Shown: positions 7,455 to 15,652 of the stretch, piece after piece
Numbering within the stretch: position 1 is the first letter of the stretch
How the letters are laid out: the number at the start of each line of letters is the position of its first letter
Assembly: GCA_015265235.1 (NCBI GenBank)
Contig: JABZYJ010000024.1
Coordinates: 1-18,364, forward strand
Length of the DNA stretch: 18,364 nucleotides
Direction: 5' to 3'
Source: Selenomonas sp.
Lineage (GTDB): Bacteria; Bacillota; Negativicutes; Selenomonadales; Selenomonadaceae
Notes under the pieces: model-generated
The model's input: the letters and a program-made list of their open reading frames with translations, nothing else
The model's database searches: none
What the model was told of the DNA's origin: nothing
Program-made: the position numbers and the translations under genes

Positions 7455-7507
7455 CCGTTCGATAACATAGATAGAAGACTGCGGAGACCATTGGGAAGGA
7501 CACATTG

Positions 7508-8038
7508 ATGATCTGTGAGGAATGCGGCCGCAACGAGGCGATTGTGCACATCGTGCAGATCGGGCCGGGCGGCAAGAGTGAAAAGAATATATGTATGAGC
7601 TGCGCCGCGCGCTACGGTGCGTCGATCCTTCGTGCGCAGCAGGAGAATGTTTCGGCGGATGACTTCCTGAAGGGACTGTTTGGCAGCAATCAGGAGGAGA
7701 ACGCAGAGGAAGAGGATGCACAGCGCATTACCTGTCCGAACTGCGGGATGCACTTTGACGATCTCTCAAAGACGGGGCAGATCGGCTGCTCGGTCTGCTA
7801 TGAGACGTTTCATCATGAGCTCGCGCCGCTTCTGCGGCGCATCCATGGAGCGAGTATTCACCGCGGAAAGATTCCGCGCCGCTCGGGCAACGGGATCATG
7901 CTGCGCCGTGAGGCGGAGCAGCTGCGCACGCGCCTGAAGGAAGCCGTCGCCCATGAGGAGTATGAAAAGGCGGCAGAGCTGCGTGACCGGATTCGCTCGC
8001 TGGAGCAGCGAATGGAGGAGAGCAGTCATGGCGCTTGA
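7508..8038 (+). CDS. mcsA: McsA, zinc-finger activator of the McsB/ClpC system
   Basis: A 176-residue McsA. In Bacillus this cytosolic protein binds McsB, stimulates its arginine kinase activity and modulates CtsR. Two four-cysteine zinc modules are complete: Cys3, Cys6, Cys29, Cys32 and Cys76, Cys79, Cys94, Cys97. The C-terminal UVR motif (about 136-168) contains the EEYEKAAELRDRI helix, similar to segments in UvrB/UvrC and in the ClpC middle domain. The ATG at 7508 follows GGGAAGGA with a 7-base gap; an in-frame TTG just before it is less well placed. It overlaps the mcsB start by 11 bases. McsA looks intact although its partner McsB lacks key kinase residues. Confidence 0.94.
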   Translation: MICEECGRNEAIVHIVQIGPGGKSEKNICMSCAARYGASILRAQQENVSADDFLKGLFGSNQEENAEEEDAQRITCPNCGMHFDDLSKTGQIGCSVCYETFHHELAPLLRRIHGASIHRGKIPRRSGNGIMLRREAEQLRTRLKEAVAHEEYEKAAELRDRIRSLEQRMEESSHGA

Positions 8039-9098
8039 GGATCTCCTGCGCGCGGAGCGGCTTCCGTGGTTTGCTGCGGGGGGACAGGATGCCGATGTCG
8101 TGCTCTCAAGCCGCGTACGCCTTGCCCGCAACCTCCTGCGCCTGCCGTTTCCGGGGCGTGCCAATGAGGCTCAGCTAGCGGAGATACGGCGCATCCTAGA
8201 TGAGGCATTGGCGGATATCAGCACGGCGTTCGGGCAGCCGTTTGAGCGCATCGCTGTCGACGCGCTGACGGATGTGGAGCGGGCGGTGCTGATCGAAAAG
8301 CGGCTCATCAGTGAGAAGTTCGCTGCGGGGCAGCCGCAGCGCGCAGCCTACATCAGTGCCGATCTGGGGATCAGTATTCTCATCAATGAGGACGATCATC
8401 TCAAGATACAGGTGATGACGCCCGGTCTGTCCGTTGCGCAGGCATTTCGCACGGCGGCGAAGGTGGACGACTTTATTGAGGCGAAGCTGGATCTTGCCTT
8501 TGATGAGCGCATGGGCTATCTGACGGCACAGCCGACGAATCTCGGCACGGGACTGCGCGCCTCGGTCGTCGTTCATCTGCCGGGGCTGGTCTACACGCGC
8601 AACATCGAGAACATCAGTCATTCGTTTCCACAACTAGGCCTTGCCGTTCAGCCGCTTTATGGGGGCGGTGAGGGCGCGCATCTCTATAAAATTTCCAATC
8701 AGCTCACGCTCGGTTATGCAGAGGCAGAGATCATCGAGAATCTGCGCGCTGCCGTAGGGGAGATCGCCGCACACGAGCGGCGTGCACGCAAGGCACTCTC
8801 CTACGTCGGAAAGGATAGTGTTGAGGATGGCGTTTGGCGTGCATTCGGAATTCTTTCGTATGCAAGGTCGCTGACAGAGGAGGAAACACTTGACCTGCTC
8901 TCGCGTGTGCGTTATGGTATAGACCGTGGGATCATCACCGGGGTGTCGGGGGACTGCTACGGTGAGATCATGGTTGCGGCGCGCGACGCCTATCTTCGGT
9001 ATATGGCAGGCGGGGCGGAACAGTCCGCGGGGGAGATCGCCGGCATGCGCGCAGCGCGTGTTCGCGCGATTTTAGATCGATACAGAACACAGGGGTAA
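8028..9098 (+). CDS. mcsB: McsB-like guanidino phosphotransferase fold protein, probable pseudokinase
   Basis: A 356-residue McsB homologue with the full ATP:guanido phosphotransferase fold. SSRVRLARN (27-35) and NEDDH (120-124, with Glu121) are kept. Catalytic features known in Bacillus McsB are not. The CPTN cysteine (Cys167) is Gln168 in LTAQPTNLGTG. VVRGIYGEGSEAxGN is replaced by AVQPLYGGGEGAH, losing the nucleotide-site Arg and shortening the loop by two. DHIRIQ is DHLKIQ. In the C-terminal phosphoarginine-binding domain the RD pair (337-338) is Ile-Ala. It is therefore probably unable to phosphorylate arginine and may act as an adaptor with McsA. The frame is intact, so this is not a decayed gene. 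The start overlaps mcsA by 11 bases; clpC follows 13 bases after the stop. Confidence 0.9.
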   Translation: MALEDLLRAERLPWFAAGGQDADVVLSSRVRLARNLLRLPFPGRANEAQLAEIRRILDEALADISTAFGQPFERIAVDALTDVERAVLIEKRLISEKFAAGQPQRAAYISADLGISILINEDDHLKIQVMTPGLSVAQAFRTAAKVDDFIEAKLDLAFDERMGYLTAQPTNLGTGLRASVVVHLPGLVYTRNIENISHSFPQLGLAVQPLYGGGEGAHLYKISNQLTLGYAEAEIIENLRAAVGEIAAHERRARKALSYVGKDSVEDGVWRAFGILSYARSLTEEETLDLLSRVRYGIDRGIITGVSGDCYGEIMVAARDAYLRYMAGGAEQSAGEIAGMRAARVRAILDRYRTQG

Positions 9099-9111
9099 GG
9101 AGGGGAACAGC

Positions 9112-11616
9112 TTGAACTACCGTCAATTTTTTACGCAGACGGCGATTAAGGCCGTGGAGTTTTCGCAGTATATTGCACAGCGGCGCGGCAAGGGGTATAT
9201 CGGTACCGGCCAGCTGCTGCTCGGTATTCTGCACATGCGCGATACGATTGCCGCCGAGACACTGGATAAATTCGGCGTGGACTACGACAGCGCAGAGCAG
9301 GTGATTCGGGAAGGGGACGGTTTTCAAGACGTCCTGACCCCGGAGGAGACGCCCTACTATACGCGGCGCGCACAGCGCGTCATGCAGGGGGCGATTGATA
9401 CGGCACGTGAAGCGCGCTCCTTCGTGACAACGGAGCACATTCTGCTCAGCCTGCTCTCCGAAGGTGAGGGGACGGCTGTCCGCACACTGGAGGATCTCGA
9501 CGTCGATATCGAGGCGCTGCAGAGCGAGGTGAGTGCCAAGATGGATGATACGGAGGACGAGGTCAAAGAAAAGTCCGCGCGCCGCAAGAGCGGAAAGGAC
9601 ACGCGCAAGGGGCTGCCCGCCTCACTGAAAAAGTTTGGCACGGATCTGACCGCGGCGGCCGGAGCAGGAAGTCTTGACCCCGTGATTGGCCGTACGGCGG
9701 AGATTGATCGCGTGATTCAGATTCTGGCCCGGCGGACGAAGAACAATCCGCTCCTGCTTGGCGAGGCGGGGGTCGGCAAGACGGCCATCGCCGAGGGACT
9801 GGCACGGCGCATTGCCGCCGGAGAGGTGCCCTTTCTCCTTGAGGACAAGCACATTGTGACGCTGTCGATGACGGCACTCGTCGCGGGCACGAAGTACCGC
9901 GGTGAGTTCGAGGAGCGCTTGAAGAATGTGGTGGATGATGTCATCAAGGCGAAGAACATCATCCTCTTCATCGATGAAATTCACACGCTCATCCGTGCGG
10001 GCGGTGCCGAGGGCGCACTCGATGCGGCAAACATTCTGAAGCCCGCTCTTGCGCGCGGTCAGATGCAGATTATCGGGGCAACGACGCTCAGCGAGTACAA
10101 GAAGTACTTTGCGAAAGACGGCGCGCTCGCGCGGCGGTTTCAGTCGGTGACGGTCGATGAGCCGGATGCTGCGGATGCGGAGCAGATTCTCTTCGGCCTG
10201 CGCAGCCGCTATGAGGAGTTCCATCATGCGCGCATCGAGGATACGGCGATTACGGCGGCCGTGCGACTTTCGAAGCGGTACCTGACGGATCGCTTCCTGC
10301 CGGACAAGGCGATAGATCTGATGGATGAGGCGTCCTCCCATGTGCGCATGAAGAGTGCGGGCGGGACGGATCGTCTGGTCGGTCTGCGCCGTGAGATTGC
10401 AGGGGTGGTCAAGGAGAAGGACGACGCTGTCAGCAAGCAGGACTATGAGGCGGCAGCGCACCTGCGCGACCGCGAGAAGGATCTGCGCGCGAAGCTCGAT
10501 GCGTCCCGCAAGGGCGAGGATGCACGCATGGAAATTCGCGTGACGGAGGACGATATTGCGGCCGTGGTGGCACAGTGGACGGGCATTCCCGTGCAGCGCA
10601 TTGCGGTCAAGGAATCCGACCGCCTGTTGGCACTTGAGTCGCAGATCGGCCGCCGTGTTATCGGGCAGGACGAAGCGGTGCATGCCGTGGCGCGTGCTGT
10701 TCGCCGCGCGCGTGCAGGGGTCAAGGATCCGCGCCGCCCGATCGGCTCGTTCCTCTTTCTCGGGGCGACGGGCGTCGGCAAGACGGAACTGGCGCGGGCA
10801 CTTGCGGAGTCGGTGTTTGGCACCGAGGATGCGATCATCCGCTTCGATATGTCGGAATACATGGAAAAGCATACGACGGCACGTCTGGTTGGCGCGCCTC
10901 CGGGCTATGTCGGCTATGAGGAGGGCGGTCAGCTGACCGACGCCGTGCGGCGCAAGCCCTTTTCCATCATTCTCTTCGATGAGGTGGAAAAAGCTCACCC
11001 CGATGTCTTCCACATGCTGCTGCAGGTGCTGGAGGACGGCCGCCTGACGGACGGACAGGGGCGCGTTACAGATTTCCGCAATACCATCATCATCATGACC
11101 TCGAATGCGGGGGCAGATCATCTGCGCTCGACCCGCGGAACCATCGGCTTTGCTGTCGGCGGGACGGCAGGATCCGACGAGGAACAGGCGAAAAAGCGCG
11201 TTCTCGATGAGGTGCGACGGATCTTCCGCCCTGAGTTCCTCAACCGCGTGGACGATATGATCGTTTTCAATGCGCTCGGTGAGCCGGAGCTGACGAAGAT
11301 TGTGGACATTCTCCTGCGCGATGTGAAGCTGCGTCTCGCGGAGCAGGAGATCAACATGGAGGTCAGCCCGTCGGCGAAGCGTGTGCTCATCACGAAGGGG
11401 ACGGATGTCAAGTTCGGTGCGCGTCCGCTGCGGCGCGCCATCCAGAAGAACCTTGAGGATGCACTGGCGGAGCGCCTGCTCGCCCGTGACTTTGCGGCGG
11501 GGGATGTCATCTCCGTGCGAAAGCTGGGGGATGGGCTGGACTTCGTGAAGAAGGACAAGACGCACAATCGACGGACGAAGAAGGATAATAAGAAGGAACC
11601 ATGCCATGAAACGTGA
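9112..11616 (+). CDS. clpC: AAA+ unfoldase ClpC, ATPase subunit of the Clp protease
   Basis: An 834-residue ClpC. N-terminal double Clp-N repeat (1-145); first AAA+ module with Walker A GEAGVGKT (217-224) and Walker B Asp288-Glu289; middle domain with the QDYEAAAHLRD helix; second AAA+ module with Walker A GATGVGKT (551-558) and Walker B Asp623-Glu624; ClpP-docking loop IGF (678-680); and a Lys-rich tail. It unfolds proteins for ClpP in the cytosol. Of the two Glu residues that hold phosphoarginine in Bacillus ClpC (Glu32, Glu106), the first is Gly33 in IGTGQLLLG and the second is kept as Glu108. The start is TTG at 9112, 6 bases after a strong GGAGGGG site; no alternative start is near. Confidence 0.96.
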   Translation: MNYRQFFTQTAIKAVEFSQYIAQRRGKGYIGTGQLLLGILHMRDTIAAETLDKFGVDYDSAEQVIREGDGFQDVLTPEETPYYTRRAQRVMQGAIDTAREARSFVTTEHILLSLLSEGEGTAVRTLEDLDVDIEALQSEVSAKMDDTEDEVKEKSARRKSGKDTRKGLPASLKKFGTDLTAAAGAGSLDPVIGRTAEIDRVIQILARRTKNNPLLLGEAGVGKTAIAEGLARRIAAGEVPFLLEDKHIVTLSMTALVAGTKYRGEFEERLKNVVDDVIKAKNIILFIDEIHTLIRAGGAEGALDAANILKPALARGQMQIIGATTLSEYKKYFAKDGALARRFQSVTVDEPDAADAEQILFGLRSRYEEFHHARIEDTAITAAVRLSKRYLTDRFLPDKAIDLMDEASSHVRMKSAGGTDRLVGLRREIAGVVKEKDDAVSKQDYEAAAHLRDREKDLRAKLDASRKGEDARMEIRVTEDDIAAVVAQWTGIPVQRIAVKESDRLLALESQIGRRVIGQDEAVHAVARAVRRARAGVKDPRRPIGSFLFLGATGVGKTELARALAESVFGTEDAIIRFDMSEYMEKHTTARLVGAPPGYVGYEEGGQLTDAVRRKPFSIILFDEVEKAHPDVFHMLLQVLEDGRLTDGQGRVTDFRNTIIIMTSNAGADHLRSTRGTIGFAVGGTAGSDEEQAKKRVLDEVRRIFRPEFLNRVDDMIVFNALGEPELTKIVDILLRDVKLRLAEQEINMEVSPSAKRVLITKGTDVKFGARPLRRAIQKNLEDALAERLLARDFAAGDVISVRKLGDGLDFVKKDKTHNRRTKKDNKKEPCHET

Positions 11617-11737
11617 GGGGCGCAACGTACTTGCGCCGCACTCGCGGATGGGATATTGGGGGGACTTTCTCCTCAACTTTGCATGGTCGCTGTTCTGGCT
11701 CGCACGGTCAGTGCGGCGGATGATTTTGCTGCGGTGA
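11606..11737 (+). CDS. Small ORF of 43 codons overlapping the clpC stop (unrecognised)
   Basis: The ATG at 11606 follows AAGGAA (11593-11598) with a 7-base gap and overlaps the last 11 bases of clpC in another frame, the same 11-base overlap as mcsA-mcsB. The stop TGA is at 11735-11737, six bases before the operon terminator. The product is basic, with a short hydrophobic stretch DFLLNFAWSLFWLARSV flanked by arginines, so it may sit on the membrane. Most codons end in G or C, as in its neighbours. I recognise no family. It could instead be untranslated 3' sequence; conservation of the frame would decide. Confidence 0.5.
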   Translation: MKREGRNVLAPHSRMGYWGDFLLNFAWSLFWLARSVRRMILLR

Positions 11738-11742
11738 ATGGA

Positions 11743-11767
11743 GGGACTGTATCGGCAGTCCCTTTTT
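11743..11767 (+). terminator. Rho-independent terminator of the ctsR-clpC operon
   Basis: The 7-bp perfect stem GGGACTG/CAGTCCC (11743-11749 with 11756-11762) has a 6-base loop and is followed by five T residues. It lies after the small ORF and 24 bases before radA. Confidence 0.88.
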
Positions 11768-11790
11768 CGTGTTCTTTCGATGGAGATCTT

Positions 11791-13164
11791 ATGGCAAAGA
11801 AGAAAAAGACGATGTACGTCTGTCAGAACTGCGGCTACGACAATACGCGATGGATGGGCAAATGTCCGGGCTGCGGTGCGTGGAATACGATGGTAGAGGA
11901 GGTCGTTGCTCCGCCGGCGGAGGAGCGGCGCGGCACAGCCTCGTCAGGTGAGCCGCCGCAGCCGATTGCGGAGATCCGCGCAGAGGATCTGCCGCGCTTT
12001 TCGACGGGCTCGGGGGAGCTCGACCGTGTTCTCGGCGGCGGTGTGATACCGGGAGCGATGGTGCTCGTCGTCGGTGATCCCGGCGTCGGGAAATCGAGCC
12101 TTACCCTGCGCGCATCGGCGGATATAGCGCGGGCAGGACGCCGCGTCCTGTATGTGACGGGGGAGGAAAGCGCACGGCAGATCCGCATGCGTGCCGATCG
12201 TCTGCAGGCCGTCGCCGATGAGCTGCTCGTCGTCAGCGAGACGAACCTCGATGCGATCTGCGCACACGTAGAAAATGTAAAGCCTGCGCTCTTTATCATT
12301 GACTCCATCCAGACGATGTACCGTCCCGACATTGAGAGCGCACCCGGCAGCGTCTCGCAGGTACGCGAGTGCGCCATGGAGCTGATGCGCGTCGCAAAGA
12401 CGGCGGGGATTGCCGTCTTCGTCATCGGTCATGTAACGAAGGAAGGCAGCCTGGCGGGCCCGCGTGTCCTCGAGCATATCGTCGATACGGTGCTCTACTT
12501 TGAGGGAGAGCGAAATGCGGAGTATCGCGTGCTGCGTGCCGTAAAAAATCGCTTTGGCAGCACGAACGAGCTGGGGCTCTTTGAGATGCGGGATGTCGGA
12601 CTGGTCGATGTCCCCGATGCGTCGAAGCTGTTTCTCTCCGAGCGCGCTCCCGAGAGTGGCTCGGTCATCGTGCCGACGGTGGAGGGGACGCGCCCTCTGC
12701 TCGTCGAGGTACAGGCGCTGGTTGCCCCGACGCCCTATCAGCCGCCGCGCCGTACGGCGGACTCCGTGGATGTCAAGCGGATCCAGCTGCTCCTCGCCGT
12801 CCTCGAAAAACGCGTGCGCCTGCCGATCGGTGCCGCAGACGTCTATGTGAAAGTCGCGGGCGGCATTCGCCTCGATGAGCCGGCGGCGGATCTTGCCCTC
12901 TGTGTTGCCATGGCATCGAGCTTTGCAGGACGCCTGCCGCGTCCGCAGATGGTCGTCTGCGGCGAGGTGGGGCTTTCGGGGGAGGTGCGCGCCGTCTCAC
13001 AGGCGGAGCAGAGAATCATCGAGGCACAGCGGCTCGGTTTTCACGCCGCTGTGCTCCCCATGAAGAACTACCGTCAGCTAAAAGGAAAGTTCGCAGGGAT
13101 GGAGCTCTTTGGTGCAGAGACGATTGGCGATGCCTTAAAGTGTGCGATGCCAAAAAATATTTAA
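11791..13164 (+). CDS. radA: DNA repair protein RadA (RecA-like branch migration helicase)
   Basis: A 457-residue RadA/Sms of normal length. The N-terminal C4 zinc finger has Cys11, Cys14, Cys25 and Cys28. The RecA-like ATPase has Walker A GDPGVGKS (95-102), and the RadA-specific KNRFG motif is at 252-256. The C-terminal third is the Lon-protease-like domain. RadA extends DNA heteroduplex during recombination and repair of stalled forks. The ATG at 11791 follows GGAG at 11782-11785. An open frame back to 11656 runs through the terminator and is rejected. radA commonly follows the clpC operon in Firmicutes. No clear promoter is visible in the 23 bases after the terminator, so transcription may depend partly on readthrough. 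Confidence 0.96.
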   Translation: MAKKKKTMYVCQNCGYDNTRWMGKCPGCGAWNTMVEEVVAPPAEERRGTASSGEPPQPIAEIRAEDLPRFSTGSGELDRVLGGGVIPGAMVLVVGDPGVGKSSLTLRASADIARAGRRVLYVTGEESARQIRMRADRLQAVADELLVVSETNLDAICAHVENVKPALFIIDSIQTMYRPDIESAPGSVSQVRECAMELMRVAKTAGIAVFVIGHVTKEGSLAGPRVLEHIVDTVLYFEGERNAEYRVLRAVKNRFGSTNELGLFEMRDVGLVDVPDASKLFLSERAPESGSVIVPTVEGTRPLLVEVQALVAPTPYQPPRRTADSVDVKRIQLLLAVLEKRVRLPIGAADVYVKVAGGIRLDEPAADLALCVAMASSFAGRLPRPQMVVCGEVGLSGEVRAVSQAEQRIIEAQRLGFHAAVLPMKNYRQLKGKFAGMELFGAETIGDALKCAMPKNI

Positions 13165-13188
13165 GAAAAGATAAGATTTCCACGATAA
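13162..13188 (+). promoter_or_regulatory. Candidate sigma-28 (FliA/SigD) type promoter before fliK
   Basis: TAAG (13162-13165), exactly 15 bases, then CACGATAA (13181-13188). This compares with the flagellar sigma consensus TAAA-N15-GCCGATAA at three of four and six of eight positions. It overlaps the radA stop codon and lies 25 bases before the fliK start, leaving a very short leader with the ribosome binding site. Confidence 0.45.
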
Positions 13189-13212
13189 AGAGATTGAAGA
13201 GGTGATGTGTAG

Positions 13213-14967
13213 ATGAATGCCGGAAATCTTATGGCGGTATCGACCACGGACGGCGCATCGGCGGCAGCGGGCGTGCAGGGAGCGCGCAGCGCAGCGGCGG
13301 GCAGCCGTACGCAGACAACCTCAGGGAAGAATACGTTCAGCGATACGATGGGCGCACTGCAGAAAAAGGGTATAAGTGCAGATGCGACCAAGATCCAGAC
13401 CGGTGATCCTTCATCGTCTGCCGTACAGGATAAGCCTGCGGCGACGGGGACGGACGGGACGGCGCAGAACGCACAGGATGTGAAAAAAACAGCGTCCATG
13501 CCTGCGGCAAAAGGGCAAAGCGACGCCTTGAAGGACGTGTCCGCCGAGGACACAGCCATAGCCTCCGCAGCGGCGGCAACCGTGCTCGCAGCACTCCTGC
13601 CGGCGGATGTGGAGCAGGTTCCCGTGGAGAGCACTCCGGCGGAGGGGGAACTGCCGCCGGCTCTGGCGGAAATCCTCGAACGCTATGGGCTGACCGCTGA
13701 GCAGCTGCGTGATACGAAGCTGCAGACGGCGGTCGAACATCTGCTGCAGCAGATGCCGCAGACCGATGAGAAGGGGAATTCGCTTCTCCGTGCCCTTGCC
13801 GGTGAACCGCTGACGCAGGAGACGGCGAATACCGCTGTCATGCTGGCACAGACGGATGCACCTGCCGCTGCGGCGGCGCGTCTCGCAGCGCTCGATGCGG
13901 CAATGCCCGCACAGCTGCGTGCGGCACTTCAGGCAGCAGCACTGCCGTCTGCGGAGAATGCAGCGACGGTGCCGGACGCGGTGATGGATGAGACACCCGT
14001 ATGGCAGCCCGTCATGCAGGCGGAACCCGTTCCCGCAGCACCTGCAGAGCAGGCGGCTACTGTCGCACAGCAGACTGCCGTACTGCAGCCCGCTGCACAG
14101 CCGACGGTTGTGCAGCAGCCCGCGGTACAGGCAGCGGCCGTTTCCGCGATGCAGGAACAGCAGCCTCTGCCGCAGGGGAAGAGTGCGGCTGCGCTGGTCG
14201 GAGAGAAACTGACCGAGGAAACGCAGCCTGCACCGAGTCCGCTCGATGTTCTCGCACAGCGTACGATGCGCCACGATGCAATGCAGCGTGACATGAGCGG
14301 AGAGAGCGCGGAGCAGAACCAGCAGCCAATGCAGAGCGGCATACCCCAGCCCGCACCGACGCATGAGAACGTCTCCTTTGAGACGACGGTGCGCACGGCA
14401 GAGACGCCCGTTCAGCCTGCCTCTGTGCAGACGGGGACGCCCCCCATCCAGACGGAGCAGGCAGCACCCGCCGCAGAGGTGCCGCAGCGCCCGCAGACCG
14501 ACTATGAGATCCCGCGTCAGATTGTCGAGCAGGCACGTCTTCTGCGTACCCTGAACGACACGCAGATGATCATTCGCCTGAAGCCGGAGCATCTCGGCGA
14601 GCTGACCCTGCGCGTTGCCGTCGGCTCGGACGGTGCCGTGCAGGCGTCCTTCCACAGCGACAATGCTCACGTGCGCAGCGTGATTGAGAACTCTCTCGTC
14701 CAGCTGCGGCAGGAGCTGAACACGCAGGGGATCAAGGTGGATCGCGTCGGTGTCTATACGGGACTTGCCGATGGGCAGATGCCGCAGGGACAAGGGCAGG
14801 AAGCATGGCAGCAGCATCAGGCAGGTCACAGTGAGACACAGGTCTACGCACGCGGTGATGCCGATGACTATCTCGACGGGGAAATCGTCGATGATGGCGT
14901 TGCCACTGCATCGACACAGGAAAGTGTTGGCGGTGTAACGGCAGACGGTGTGGACTATCGCGTCTGA
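13213..14967 (+). CDS. fliK: Flagellar hook-length control protein FliK
   Basis: A 584-residue FliK. The long N-terminal and middle part (about 1-430) is low in complexity and rich in Ala, Gln, Pro and Thr, as expected for the molecular ruler that measures hook length during export. The conserved C-terminal Flg_hook domain begins near residue 440 and contains QMIIRLKPEHLGELTLRV (LKPEHLGEL at 456-464) and the RQELNTQGIKVDRVGVYTG segment; it switches export from hook to filament proteins. The ATG at 13213 follows AGGTG at 13200-13204. flgD starts 20 bases after the stop. A tail of about 60 residues follows the domain. Confidence 0.93.
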   Translation: MNAGNLMAVSTTDGASAAAGVQGARSAAAGSRTQTTSGKNTFSDTMGALQKKGISADATKIQTGDPSSSAVQDKPAATGTDGTAQNAQDVKKTASMPAAKGQSDALKDVSAEDTAIASAAAATVLAALLPADVEQVPVESTPAEGELPPALAEILERYGLTAEQLRDTKLQTAVEHLLQQMPQTDEKGNSLLRALAGEPLTQETANTAVMLAQTDAPAAAAARLAALDAAMPAQLRAALQAAALPSAENAATVPDAVMDETPVWQPVMQAEPVPAAPAEQAATVAQQTAVLQPAAQPTVVQQPAVQAAAVSAMQEQQPLPQGKSAAALVGEKLTEETQPAPSPLDVLAQRTMRHDAMQRDMSGESAEQNQQPMQSGIPQPAPTHENVSFETTVRTAETPVQPASVQTGTPPIQTEQAAPAAEVPQRPQTDYEIPRQIVEQARLLRTLNDTQMIIRLKPEHLGELTLRVAVGSDGAVQASFHSDNAHVRSVIENSLVQLRQELNTQGIKVDRVGVYTGLADGQMPQGQGQEAWQQHQAGHSETQVYARGDADDYLDGEIVDDGVATASTQESVGGVTADGVDYRV

Positions 14968-14987
14968 CCATGTGAGGAGGAAAAAAA

Positions 14988-15512
14988 GTGGCAAGTACAA
15001 ACCCACTGAATACCATCAATGTCGGCGGCGTCATCCAGAAAGTCTCCGACTATGAGGCGGCACAGAACCAGGCAAAGGCCGGAAAGAAGGACAACAGCGC
15101 TCTCGGAAAGGATGCGTTCCTGCAGCTGCTCGTAACGCAGATGCGCTATCAGGATCCGCTCAATCCGCAGGACAATGCCGAGTATCTCTCGCAGCTGGCG
15201 CAGTTCTCCGCGCTCGAGCAGATGACGAACGTCTCCAAGGGGCTCGAGAACGTCAGCAAGATCGTCGACAATATTGATTCCTCTGTGCTGATTGGACAGC
15301 TCAGCTCGATGATCGGTCAGCCGATCCAGTGGATGTCTGAGACGAAGGGCGAGGACGGTGCCGTGTCCAAGACCAGCTTTGAGGGCAAGGTCATCGGTGT
15401 CAGCATCACGGATGGTGCGCCGAGCATCATCGCTGACGTCAATGGACAGTCGCACAAGGTACAGATCTCCGAGGTCGTGCGCGTCGGACGTCTCACAGCC
15501 TCAGCAACATAA
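14988..15512 (+). CDS. flgD: Flagellar hook cap/assembly protein FlgD (short form)
   Basis: A 174-residue FlgD, which caps the growing hook and promotes addition of FlgE. The conserved core DAFLQLLVTQMRYQDPLNP (residues 42-60) and the AEYLSQLAQFSALEQMTNVS helix (64-83) are clear. The C-terminal part from about 102 (IGQLSSMIGQ) fits the Tudor-like beta domain; at this length the extra Ig-like domain of longer FlgD proteins appears to be absent. The start is GTG at 14988, 7 bases after GAGGAGG (14974-14980). It pairs with fliK in one transcript. flgE, which usually follows, is absent: a terminator and an unrelated gene come next. Confidence 0.93.
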   Translation: MASTNPLNTINVGGVIQKVSDYEAAQNQAKAGKKDNSALGKDAFLQLLVTQMRYQDPLNPQDNAEYLSQLAQFSALEQMTNVSKGLENVSKIVDNIDSSVLIGQLSSMIGQPIQWMSETKGEDGAVSKTSFEGKVIGVSITDGAPSIIADVNGQSHKVQISEVVRVGRLTASAT

Positions 15513-15520
15513 CCGGAAAC

Positions 15521-15566
15521 AAAGGGCAGTTGGCCGTAAAATCGGTATCGCAGTGCCCTTTTCTTC
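15521..15566 (+). terminator. Probable terminator after fliK-flgD
   Basis: AAAGGGCA (15521-15528) pairs with TGCCCTTT (15554-15561) around a 25-base loop that can itself form a small GCCG/CGGT stem. A T-rich tail, TTTTCTTCTT, covers the second arm and beyond. The long loop makes it weaker than the others in the window. Confidence 0.6.
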
Positions 15567-15595
15567 TTGCATAATGCGTATCCATCGCTTATAAT
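15567..15595 (+). promoter_or_regulatory. Promoter of the internal-repeat protein gene
   Basis: TTGCAT (15567-15572), 17 bases, then a perfect TATAAT (15590-15595). The start would be near 15602, with a leader of about 50 bases ending in the strong site GGAGGG at 15640-15645. It shows that the gene is not simply the end of the flagellar transcript. Confidence 0.65.
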
Positions 15596-15652
15596 GGGGG
15601 CGTAACATCCCAAGGGAGTATGGGATGCAGAGAGGAAATGGAGGGATCCAAT

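Noticed and set aside
9622..11676. 684-codon open frame on the minus strand
   Set aside because: Lies wholly antisense to clpC, has no recognisable domain and an Arg/His/Leu-rich shadow composition; clpC on the plus strand is certain.
11656..11790. N-terminal extension of RadA
   Set aside because: It passes through the terminator at 11743-11767; the zinc-finger N terminus and the ribosome binding site support the ATG at 11791.
13411..15006. 531-codon open frame on the minus strand
   Set aside because: Antisense to fliK, with Cys/Arg/Leu-rich composition typical of the complement of a GC-rich Gln/Ala-rich gene.
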